Assembly: GCA_003254905.1 (NCBI GenBank)
Contig: QANU01073741.1
Coordinates: 585,574 to 649,573, forward strand
Length of the DNA: 64,000 bases
Source: Nissolia schottii
Taxonomy: Eukaryota; Streptophyta; Magnoliopsida; Fabales; Fabaceae
Reading direction: 5' to 3'
Shown: positions 10,756-21,066 of the stretch, one piece after another
How the letters are laid out: each line of letters begins with the position of its first letter
Numbering within the stretch: position 1 is the first letter of the stretch
Position numbers and translations under genes: made by a program
The notes under the pieces: model-generated
The model's database searches: none
What the model was told of the DNA's origin: nothing
What the model saw: the letters and a program-made list of their open reading frames with translations, nothing else

Positions 10756-13700
10756 ATGTCAAAAACAAGCACAATTGCGGACACGAGGACCGAGCTCTGG
10801 CGAACTCGCCTGGGCTCGGCCCTGCGGACCACTCTGGCGTGCACCATAGTTGGCTGTACCTCCCTCTACGGCCCGGCACCTCTCCGGCGCTACCTCGAGT
10901 TTCCTACTTTCTCCTATGTAACCACAATCCTCATTGTGTCCGACGCGACACTCGGGGACACGCTGCGAGGCTGCTGGAACGTGCTATGCGCGACGCTCCA
11001 GACTATGGTCATTTCCCTTGTTACCCTCCGCATGGTAGGGCCTGGCAACTTCAGCAACCACGTGGCGGCGCTGGCAGTTGCAGCCGGTGCCTTCGTAGTG
11101 GCGTTGCCGGGCTCAACGGACTTGTTGACCAAGCGGATCGGGTTCGGGCAGTTGGTGATTGTTTACGTGAGCACGGCGGTACATGGCGCGAAAACGGGGT
11201 TGACCATGCACCCAATTCATGTGGCATGCTGTACTGTCCTTGGAGCTCTGGCTTCTGTGCTTGCTATGTTGTTACCGTTTCCTCGGCTCGCATACTACGA
11301 GGTAAAATCATGTCCATACAGTACTTGGTGCAAATAACTGTGTTAACGTGTTAGTATTGTAGATTTGATCCTTATGAATGGAAGAAAGTTTTACACTACT
11401 TCACTCTCTCGTTTTTAAAATAATTATTCATTTCCTCTTTAGTATTAAGAAAATAATTAAAAAATATAAAATTAAGAAAAAATTTATAATATTTTATTTA
11501 ATTATCTTTAGTTATAGTTATAGTGGGTGATTAAACTTATTATAGTGAATGAATATGAGAGAGTTTATTTAATAAGTGAATGTTAAAAAAAATTAATGAT
11601 GTATACTTATATAGAGAATACTTGTATATACAAAATAGAGAGACGTGACAAAATATCAACCCTATTTGTATGTTCAAATAGCATAATTGGTTATTTATTG
11701 CTCGACATATATAAGTTTTGTGGGTTATTAACTTATGAAAAATGCAAACAATAACTTATCAACTTACAAATTAATTTATTCATTTGTATGAATGACACTT
11801 AACATTTTTCTTCATATTTTGTCTTTAGAAATGCTTACTATCATTCGTAAAGATAAATAGATTAATTTAATGACTAATTTATTAGGTCTCTCAAACATTG
11901 CTCTTAACTTATTATTCACCTCTACTTTTTCCATATTTTTAATGCAAATATTCATATGTCAAGTAATAAATGCAAAAAAACAAAATAAATTTCTTGCTGT
12001 TAGAACCTCTAAATTTTTTTCTTAAATTGTAAGTCAATTTGTTTGAGTGAAAATTGTACGCAACTTTGTCCCAACAGAACATTTGGTCTATGTCCATCAT
12101 TTAGCAGCATGAGGAACAAATGATCGAACAGAAAACAGTCTAATTATTGTTGGTTTTCTTGTCATGATCGCTTAGATGCATGCACATTTGAAGTTTTAAC
12201 CTTCACTTTCCACTATTTCAGTAATAATTTGATACTAATACAAAAAAGAGTTTAATATATTTTTATTCCTTATGACATAGTTTTGGTCTTTAAATAATTT
12301 TCTTAGGTTTTGGTATTTCTTTTATTTTATTTTTGATCACTATCATTTTAAATTTTGATCCTTAAAAGTATTTTAAAATGTGTTTAGTTCCTTATAAATA
12401 TTAAAATTTGTCTTTTGTGCTTATAAATATTTTAAGAATTTACTTTTAATTCTTATAAATATTATCATTTAACACTTGGTGTAAACGTAAAATGATAGGT
12501 ATAATGAGTAGCAAATTTGACAACACTGAAAAATATCTAAACTTTTCAAGCAAATTTACAACCTCCGCAGAAATTATTAGCAGTTTTTCAAAATTCTTAT
12601 CTTTCAAAAAGAAGGGGAAAAAACATCTAAATATATCTTAACAAAGTTGTAAACTAATTTCTGGAAGGAAATTGTCGCAAGACTGTTATAGCCTAGTAAC
12701 ACCGAAGTCAACTTGCCTACAAGCGGTTGCCTCTAAGCGCGTGTGCTTTGGCACTTGGACAGAATATGGAGGAACAAAACGAAACTATGATAGCAGACAG
12801 TGGAAACAAAATGAACTGATTCAGAATATGAATAAAGCTAATTAACATGTTCGATGTGAACAATTACCGTATATAAGATGATGCTTAAAGCTCAAACATA
12901 TAGCATATACCCAGTTTGTGTAAAAGGTGCAAATTGTTATAACTACTGGTTTCATTTGTGCACTTTGCACTTTCTCTTGCCTACAGGCAAGGAAGTATTA
13001 CAGATTATACGCTGAGAATACTTCTGAGAGGTTAAATTGCAATATAGACGCCATCGCTGCCTCAGACAATCCAACTGCTGTTGATTTCTTCAATCAAGCC
13101 AAGTGCCTCTCCACAGTAGGAGCCAAGCTTTCCCAGAGCATCAAAAGTAACCTGGTAAGCTAACACAAACCTAAAGCCTGAAATTCAAACACTAAGCTTG
13201 TATCTTCAGGCAATTAATTTCCTAGCAATTGCAGTGAGCTGAATATTTTTGGTCGTGGTTTTTTTAACCAAACAGGATGGCATGCACTGGGAAAAGCCTC
13301 ACAAAAGAATTTTCAATCCCCATTGTATTGACCTAGAAGAAAAGCTGCAAGACTTGGAGATACCAATAAGGGGGATGGACATTGCTCTATCACGTTACAC
13401 TTCTTTTCCCGTTGGTGTCATAGATGAGGAGCTCAAAGGCGTCTTGCTCAATTGCAGAGGACGATTCAGCCAAAAACTAGATCAGCAAGATAGGTGCTTT
13501 GCACCATTTGATGCAACAACTAAAGAGGGCAAGAAGGAAGTTTTGAACAAAAAACTTACTATAAACTGTAAAGATCTCCCTACCACATTCTTTTTGTACT
13601 GTGTACAACTTATCCTAGACAACTCTCCCATCACAAAGAAAGCCGACCACATGGTGGAGAAAACTCAGAAAGGCGGTGATTCCAGATGGAGCTCCAGAAA

Positions 13701-14994
13701 GATCAGAGAGGTTGTTATGAACTTTCTTCCCAGCAAACACAACTTGGCTTTTGCCTTTAAGTGCTCACTTTCATTAGGCCTTGCAGTGTTATTTGGTTTG
13801 ATATACAACAAGGAAACTGGATATTGTTCAGGACTCACAATCGCCATCAGTTTTGTGACGGGACGCCAGCCAACATTCTCAGTTGCAAATGCGCGAGGGC
13901 AAGGAACAGCAATGGGATCAATCTATGGGGTCCTTTGTTGCTTCATTTTCCATAAGTTTGTGGATTTAAGGTTCTTGCCTCTTTTACCATGGGTGGTTTT
14001 CTCTAATTTTCTAAGGCATAGCAGAATGTATGGAGAATCTGGTGCTATATCAGCAGTTATAGGGGCCTTATTAATCCTTGGTAGGAAGCACTATGGCCCT
14101 CCAAGTCAGTTTGCGATTGCTAGAATCACCGAGGCTACAATAGGACTCATTTGCCTCATCACTGTAGAGATTCTTGTAAGTCCATCAAGAGCGGCAACTC
14201 TAGCAAAGTCTGAACTTTCGCAGAGCTTGAGAGAGCTTCAAGATTGCATTGGCAAAATTGCCATTACTATTCCTAGAGGAAAATATATGCCATCTTCAAG
14301 TTCTCAAGCGTTGAGAGAAGGACAGAAGAAGCTGAAATCTCTAGTGTGTCAATTGCAAGAGTTTACAGCAGAAGCTGAGTTGGAGCCAAATTTCTGGTTC
14401 CTTCCATTTTATGGTCCCTGCTATCGCAGGATGCTGGAATCTCTATCAAGGATGGTAGATCTCTTACTTTTTGCAGCATACTCAATGGAACATGTCACAC
14501 GATTGTCAAAGAAAGATGGAGGATTTTGGGTGGACCTCCAAGATCGAGTAAATGAGAATATAGAGAATTTTAAGAGCAAAGTTGGTCCCACACTGAAATG
14601 CCTTGAAGAGATAACCAGGATGAAGTCTCTTAAGGAACTAGAAAAGGAGTTGAAGAATAGAAATCTTCCGTGTGATGTTGAGTCAGGAGAATATCCCAAT
14701 GCAGGTGCATTTAGGATCTTGATGGGAGATGAGGGTGTTGATAGCATTACAAGCACTTTCCTCCAACATTTGGAGGAGATGGCTGGCAAAACTCATACTA
14801 ACAAAGATGAAGAGATGCTTAAAGGTCAGATGCTTTTACATTACAGTTGCTTGGGATTCTGCACCAGTAGCTTGGTGGGAGAAACAATAAAGATTGAGCA
14901 TGATGTAAAAGAACTACTTATGTGGGAGAATCCCTCAAGTCAAGCAAACATGAAAGAAATTTACTGTAAGATCAGCGCTCTACTTTCACAGTAA
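10756..14994 (+). CDS. FUSC-family (AaeB/fusaric-acid-resistance-like) membrane protein
   Basis: Three exons in phase 0: 10756-11301, 12987-13154 and 13276-14994, with GT-AG junctions at every intron, encode 810 aa. The N-terminal half (about residues 20-180) has several hydrophobic segments typical of the FUSC repeat. A soluble stretch follows to about 390. A second membrane block (about 393-545) includes AFKCSLSLGLAVLFGLIY and TIAISFVTGRQPTFSVANAR, and the cytosolic C-terminal tail is helix-rich. The layout and length fit plant proteins annotated as p-hydroxybenzoic acid efflux pump subunit AaeB-like, which are distant relatives of ALMT channels. The substrate in plants is not established, so a role in exporting aromatic or organic acids is only inferred. 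The first exon is much more GC-rich than exon 3. All exons are open, so the gene looks functional. Confidence 0.88.
12250..12492. mobile_element. Possible MITE in FUSC gene intron 1
   Basis: The segment starts GAGTTTAATATATTTTTATT, close to the ends of the MITEs at 8324 and 9169, and continues with TTTGGTC and TTATAAATATT repeats. I cannot find a clean inverted right end or target duplication, so it may be a truncated copy or a related family. Confidence 0.35.
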
Positions 14995-15762
14995 ATCTAG
15001 CACCATGACTTGAAAGTGACCTTAAAGAAGTAGCTTATCCCTATGAATTAACCAATAACATTTAGACTGTATCTTATATAAAATCATCTTATTAAAGAAA
15101 CAAGTGGTCCAACTCATACAGCTGAAGTTTATAGTATCAAAATGAAAATCCACTACTTGATGTTGCATCAACCAACTCTTGAAGAAAGAAATGACCTAAT
15201 TCTTCAAGGTATATATTGCACCCACGATAAACATTACTGACATATAAGACTGAGCTCACATATGCTAAGCAGGCAATGTAAGTGTTCAGCATTGTTGTTT
15301 ATGTCATCTCACATGCATGTAAGGGTAAAAGTAAGTCATCATGCTCCAAAAATGCACTTGTAGAACAGGAGATGGAACTGGAATATAGTTGTCAATTAGG
15401 GGTAGACTTTGAGTAAAAACTTTAAAGGAAAAGGATAAGGCACTACTGTTCATGTTATCAATGCACCAAAATAGAGTATCACATCACCTAACAAAATTGT
15501 CTAGCCTTGCAATAAGTTCAACGTTTTCTTTATCTTTTTTAATGAAAGTTCCTTAATCACAAAACATATCCTTAGGAAGCACACATCAAGTATAACAAAA
15601 TCGAAGAGCTATGAAACTTTGATATATTCATTGAAGTTTAACCAGTGACATAACATAAATATTCCGAAAGTGATGTTCTAAATTATATCAACTTGATATT
15701 CATTTGCGAAAAACCTGAGTCTACAACATGAAAGTTACACATCTCCAACATTCAAAGCGTTC
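14995..15762. other. Convergent 3' region between FUSC gene and OST4
   Basis: This 768-bp stretch separates two genes that point at each other, so it should hold both 3' UTRs and polyadenylation sites. I see no other gene or repeat in it. Confidence 0.6.
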
Positions 15763-15876
15763 CTAGTTTCCTTCATACTTAGGGTCAGCCATGACATAGT
15801 GGTACGCTATCACAAGTACAAAGATGAAGACGCCAAGGAAATTGGCGAAAAAACCCAGATCTTGATCATCAATCAT
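15763..15876 (-). CDS. OST4: Oligosaccharyltransferase subunit 4 (OST4)
   Basis: A 37-aa reading frame on the minus strand starts [20 protein letters not shown] and ends [12 protein letters not shown]. It has one membrane helix (about residues 9-27), and length and sequence are those of plant OST4A/OST4B. OST4 is a single-pass ER protein that stabilises the STT3-containing oligosaccharyltransferase complex, which transfers the glycan in N-glycosylation. The start codon directly follows a CAG splice acceptor, so the 5' UTR is interrupted by an intron ending at the ATG. The stop (TAG) is at 15763-15765. The gene is short enough to be missed by automated callers. It converges with the FUSC gene. 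Confidence 0.93.
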   Translation of the reverse strand: MIDDQDLGFFANFLGVFIFVLVIAYHYVMADPKYEGN

Positions 15877-16260
15877 CTGTAAAAGCACAATCAACCAAAA
15901 TCAATACACGTTAATAACCAGAATAGTGATTTCACAAGATAGGGTTTCTAATTCTTGTCAGAATGTTGAATGGGAGCAACATCCATCTCAATGTACAAAA
16001 CAAAAGCGTCACATTACATCAAACATTCACGAAATTGACGAAATTAAATGAATCGGAAGCAGAAATCGGAAAAGGATTTGTCTGATCCACGAGGATCGTG
16101 GAAGGAATCAGAAACGGAATGTTAAGATCGAACAAAATAGACGAAAGAGAGAATGAGGTGCGCATACTTTTTTGACGCAGTGGGTGTCTTCCCTTTGTCT
16201 CCGTTTTCCTCTAGGTGCCACGAGCGATTGTTGTGCTTGCTTCCACCACCAAATACCAAA
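15877..16260 (-). other. OST4 5' UTR intron and first non-coding exon
   Basis: On the minus strand a GT donor at 16167-16166 (GTATGCGC) pairs with the acceptor ending at 15877, just before the ATG, giving an intron of about 291 bp. The upstream exon is predicted to be non-coding, and its start near 16260 is a guess. Intron placement right before the ATG is inferred from the CTTTTACAG acceptor. Confidence 0.55.
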
Positions 16261-17263
16261 CTCAGCTGATGGGGCTCCTCTAATTGGATCTTGCAGGACT
16301 ATAATTTATAACAGCTCAATTAAATTTGGTTAAGAGGCTTTCGAATAGAAGGTAAATGGGCCGAGTTATAAGTTTAGAAATAAGTCCACTTCATATGCCC
16401 ACAAGGCCGATGTTCATGATATATCACTTGATTCCAACCAAAATACTAAAAAGTATAGACTTGATACACCCTCCTCAGACCAAAAGAAAATAAAAACCTT
16501 CACATTTTCTATCATGTTTCCATTTCTAATCACAGTACGAGAGAGAAATACGTTTACATTTTGAATGAGGGAACTCTCTTGAAATTTACAAGATTCAATT
16601 TAAATATTTATATTTTTTTTTCTTTCATCACATAATTATAGTTAACATAAAATAATTCATTTTTGTAATACTAATACTTATCACACAATCAAAATAATGT
16701 AACAAGAATTTTTTTGTTAGAAATCATGATGACGGTTAAATAAAACGAAGTAGCATAATTCACTTTTACCTATCTGAGTGTCAATAATAATGGCACATAA
16801 TTACAATCATCACATTTTGACAAAAATGTTATATAGGAAATCATTCTATCATATAATTTAGAGTTATGCTATTTGTAAAGCTAAAAAATGGGGATACCAT
16901 ATACTTTATCTCTTTCTTTATTCTATTAATCATTTTTTTTTATTCTTTAACAATTTTTTTTCCTTTTATTCTCTCCCTTGGGTGTCTAAGGTGGTCGCCC
17001 CTCAAAATTCAAAAATCATTTATCTATTATGCATAACGAGTTTGTACAAATTAGAGAAGTTCACTTTTAATTTTTCCAATGTTTAATCTAGTGATTTACT
17101 TTAGGTGGTCAATTGGTAATCTCATCACAACTCAAAACCTATGTGCCTAAACTAAAAATAGAAGAAGAAATAAATCTCAATTATGTAGGCTTTATATAAG
17201 CGGGTTTAAACTTTGGGGTATTAACATATATATGGTTTCAGAGAAAGAAGGATCTAGAAACAT
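16261..17263. other. Intergenic, probable OST4 promoter then AT-rich DNA
   Basis: The first 100-200 bp should carry the OST4 promoter on the minus strand. The rest is AT-rich with poly-T runs, and I see no gene or clear repeat. Confidence 0.45.
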
Positions 17264-17287
17264 GGGTCGAAATGGAAAAATACGAAT

Positions 17288-17532
17288 GTGTGGGGCAAAT
17301 TTCTGAAATCGCCACTGTATAAGACGATTTCAGAAAATTCGTAAATTAAAAAAAAAAAAAGACTTGAAATTGCCAGGAGCCGCGGCGATTTTAGTGAAGG
17401 GCGACAGTGACAGCGACGTGGGAGACATGCAGTAGAGTGGGGGATAGAGGGAAGCATTGGGGGGAGGACACGCGGCTGGCGCGTTGACCGAGACATTGAA
17501 ATCGCCATTGACTCTGGCGATTTCAGACATGC
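17288..17532. repeat. Hairpin cluster, left side (GAAATCGCC family)
   Basis: Three short inverted repeats lie here. CTGAAATCGCCA pairs with ACGATTTCAG at 17301-17335. TTGAAATTGCCA pairs with GGCGATTTTA at about 17363-17394. TTGAAATCGCCA pairs with TGGCGATTTCAG at about 17494-17527. The same units form the array at 19949-20205 and recur at 59617. Confidence 0.75.
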
Positions 17533-17533
17533 G

Positions 17534-17996
17534 TTGCGTCAGTGGAGCAGAGCTCCTTCCCCATGCGCGAACATTAGCTCTTCCTCCATTTCTCTTCACT
17601 CCTTCCTCTGTATATTAGAAATGGTCCCTCACTCCACTTCTCCGAAAACTCCTCCTCTATTTCTGCTTGCTTTCATTTTTTTTTTTTTTGCCTCCATTAT
17701 ACATTGTTCTCTCTATCAACTGCTTCCTTTAACTTTCATTTTCAGGTACTTCTTCCATTATTACTGGTATAATTTTATTAGTTTTATGTACATAATTATT
17801 TGTTTTGCTTTTCATTGTAGTTTTAACTTATTTTTTAACTGTTAAGTTATTAATTTTTTCATTTCAAACAAGTTGTAACGATGACACTGTAAATTTCATA
17901 TATGTAGTTTGGGGGAAAAATCATTACGATGGTGAAAAGGGGAGATGGCATTATGAACCCATTGTTACACGTCTCATAAAATATTCTGCAGAATAA
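17534..17996 (+). other. Possible transposon promoter and N-terminal coding remnant
   Basis: After the hairpins the DNA turns pyrimidine-rich (17580-17700), as at the matching place in the element at 59760-59900. Around 17880-17990 a short open stretch reads DDTVNFIYVVWGK then HYEPIVTRLIKYSAE and stops. This weakly resembles the first residues of MURA-type transposases. No transposase core follows, so I treat it as a remnant of unproven identity. Confidence 0.25.
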
Positions 17997-18000
17997 TCAG

Positions 18001-18360
18001 ATTTATATTTATATTTATATTTATATTTATATTTTTTATTATATTATAGGGGCTTTAACATGTATATGTATATACCATAACAATATTTATAAGATAAATA
18101 AAATGATACATTTTTAAATTTTAAATTTAATGTATTAAGTAATTATTAATATTTAACCCTAAGTAATAGAGCATTTTTTATCATTATAATTAATATTTTT
18201 AATAATAATATATTATTATTATTTTATATATATATATATATATATAGATATATAGCGGCATATACAGATATATGTAACATATATATATATATATATATAA
18301 TTTTATTATTATTATTATTATTATTATTATGATGATGATGATGATGATGAAGATGAATAC
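18001..18360. repeat. Compound simple repeats
   Basis: Successive tracts of (TTTATA)n at 18001-18034, (TA)n at about 18226-18245 and 18278-18299, (ATT)n at about 18303-18330 and (GAT)n at about 18331-18350. Confidence 0.85.
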
Positions 18361-18721
18361 TGTGTCAGCGAAAAGGGAATAAATAATAATAAAAAATTAA
18401 TAATGATAGAGAAATATTATATACTACTCATAACTTATAAATACACTACTAATAGTTAATATAATAAGCTTTTCAAATTTTAAATTAATAACGAACTAAT
18501 TATTAATATATATATATATATATTTTTATATATATTTTTCATAAGTATAAGGTATTCTTTTTTTTTCAAAAGAGTTTAATATGCTTTAATAATAATTATT
18601 ATTATAAATATATGCTTTAATAATAATAACCGTAATTAGTAGAAGTATTAGTAGTAGTATTAGCACTAGTATTAGTTAGAAGTATTAGTAGTGGAAGTGG
18701 AATTAGTAGTAGTAAGAAACA

Positions 18722-19168
18722 CAACCTTAAACCTAATCATAAACCTAACGCTAAATCCTAAAGCTAACCCTAACCTTATCCCTAAACCCTAAACCTAATC
18801 ATAAATCTAACCCTAAATCCTACACCTAACCTTAAACCATAAACCTAACCTTAAACCCCTAAACCTAACCATAAACCCTACATCAAACCTTAAACCTAAC
18901 CCTTGTCCTAACCCTAACCATAAAACATAACCATACACCTTAAACCTAACCATAACCCTAAACCCTAACCCTAACCATACCCCCTAGTCCTAATCTTGAC
19001 CATAAAACAGACCCTTGCTTTGCCCTAAGCCTAACACTAACCATTAGGCAAACCCTAAAACATAATCATACATCCTAAACTCTAAACCTAACCCTAACCC
19101 TAAACTATAACTCTTACCCTAATCATAAAACATAACCCTAAACCTAACCTTAACCCTAACACTAACTC
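18722..19168. repeat. Degenerate interstitial telomere-like repeats
   Basis: About 450 bp are built from imperfect copies of CCCTAAA and AACCTAA, with variants such as CCATAAA and CCTAACC, all in the same orientation. Perfect CCCTAAA units are a minority, so the block is old. It is bordered by the (GTA)-rich tract at 18640-18715 and by the LTR at 19233. Confidence 0.85.
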
Positions 19169-19232
19169 CCTGATCATATTATATACAAAATCTAATGTCA
19201 ATCGTTATTGTTACAGGTTGCACGGTGGTTGC

Positions 19233-19955
19233 TATAACATCCCACTTTTTCCCTTAGTAAAGATTTTATAAATTAAATAGGGGGAATAAGGCTCACAAGC
19301 TTTTAGGTCAAAGTGTCTGCAGAAATAATTCTGCTCGTTTTCTTAAAATTCTGCAGACACTAGAATAAACCCTTTTTGTCGTTTGGGGACAACCACGCAT
19401 CCAAAGTACCCTTAAAAGATACGACTACAGACGAGAATTTACAAATATCTCAAATGAACCTAGGGATTATTACTTAGAAAAATTTGGGGATCACAAGGAC
19501 GTGATCAAAATATTTTTAGGACAGTCATACGCGAAGTACCAGGACCTGGAATGATAAAACCTGATCAAAATTGATCTGTCAGAGACCTTTAATTCTCGGC
19601 CACACAAGTGGCCAAGACAAAAAGGCCTTACATGGCCAAGAAGTGGCCAAGTCAAAAAGTCCAAGAGGTGAGTCATAGAGTGACTCATGATGATGATGAT
19701 GTCATGTTTAGGTCATAGATGACATAATTAAGGGGGTAAAATGGTAAATTGGTCCAAGGACATTTTGGGAAAGTGATTTTCGTGGGTTTGCCTATAAATA
19801 CCCCCTTGGATGACAAAAATTCATAGGAAAAAGGAAAATCTTGCCAAAACTTTGTCCAATTACACACTCAATCAGTATTCTGTCAAATACTAACACAGAA
19901 ACCTTTATAGACATAGACTAACCTTGATTTCCCTAAGCTTACCCTAAAACAGGCT
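19233..19955 (+). mobile_element. Truncated LTR, same family as the solo LTR at 992-3526
   Basis: It begins TATAACATCCCAC and follows, base for base over long runs, the minus strand of 3526-2690. Shared marks include ACAAGCTTTTAG, TTTTCTTAAAATTCTGCAGA then CACTAGAATA, GGATCACAAGGACGTGATC and TGGCCAAGACA. A TATA box (CTATAAATAC, about 19792) lies at the equivalent place. The copy stops at about 19955, where the hairpin array begins, so its 3' two thirds are missing. Confidence 0.75.
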
Positions 19956-20205
19956 CTGAAATCGTCACAGGGTTTGACAATTTAAGAGCCTTGAAATTGC
20001 CATACCTTGTGGCAATTTCAAAGCCTTTTTTTTTTTTTTAAAAAAATTTTAGATGTTTGAAATCGCCACACCATGTGGGGATTTCATACTTAAAAAAAAA
20101 GTTTAGATGTCTAAAATTGCTACAAGAGATAGCGATTTTAGACTTAAAAAGAAAAATTTCAAATGTCTGAAATCGTCATAAGAGATAGCGATTTCAGACA
20201 TGCCA
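19949..20205. repeat. Tandem array of five short hairpins (GAAATCGCC family)
   Basis: Five consecutive inverted repeats with arms like TGAAATCGCCA and TGGCGATTTCA are spaced about 45-60 bp apart, at about 19952-19986, 19990-20022, 20059-20091, 20112-20144 and 20167-20200. Several carry compensating arm changes such as AAATTGCC paired with GGCAATTT (third unit: GAAATCGCC with GGGGATTTC). The unit between them is A/T homopolymer-rich. Confidence 0.8.
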
Positions 20206-20399
20206 CCCACATATTTGTAATTCTTTTTGATAGAGCATACTATGAGATAAGGATTATATTAGACCCATTAATAAGTATAATCTTCTTAAACTTTATTTGA
20301 TTTCTGACAAAAAAAAAGGATGTGAATTTGAAGTATTTTATTTCACGGGCGTGGGGTCCAAACTTCGCCATAGTAAATTTTACCCGATAAAATACGCTG

Positions 20400-20417
20400 C
20401 CACGTCAGTGATCCGAA
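20400..20417 (+). promoter_or_regulatory. Histone type I element (hexamer plus octamer)
   Basis: CCACGTCAGTGATCCGAA matches the plant histone type I element (CCACGTCANCGATCCGCG) at most positions. This element combines the ACGTCA hexamer with the reversed octamer and drives S-phase expression of histone genes. It lies about 355 bp upstream of the H4 start codon. Confidence 0.75.
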
Positions 20418-20640
20418 AAATAAAGAGCCATTGGGGCATGACTTGCCCGGTAACGAACACCGTCCATCGCATACTATCTACGGCCACAAGTGAACCACGC
20501 TGGATGACACGGATCACACTCCACAACCGTCGATCTCATTCTAATCAACAGCGGAGATGGGCGAGATCATTATGCATACCGAAAAAAGCACAAATCCCAC
20601 CGGTGAAAAATGCAAAAGCAAAAAAGCAACAAAAACTTGC

Positions 20641-21066
<426 letters not shown>

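Larger units (their letters stand above)
17264..20236. mobile_element. Putative Mutator-like element with hairpin-array ends
   Basis: The left end (17280-17335) and the reverse complement of the right end (about 20228-20160) align. Both read AAAAATACGAATGTGTGG-like sequence followed by a CTGAAATCGCCA hairpin. Both ends carry several hairpins made from GAAATCGCC and its complement. The interior has a possible promoter and coding start (17534-17996), simple repeats, a telomere-like block and a truncated LTR, which are probably later insertions. I cannot demonstrate a target duplication, so the borders are approximate. Confidence 0.48.

Noticed and set aside
14421-14789. Antisense frame in FUSC exon 3
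   Set aside because: Shadow of the coding strand without recognisable protein features.
18722-19168. True chromosome end
   Set aside because: The repeats are degenerate and flanked by single-copy and transposon DNA on both sides, so this is interstitial.
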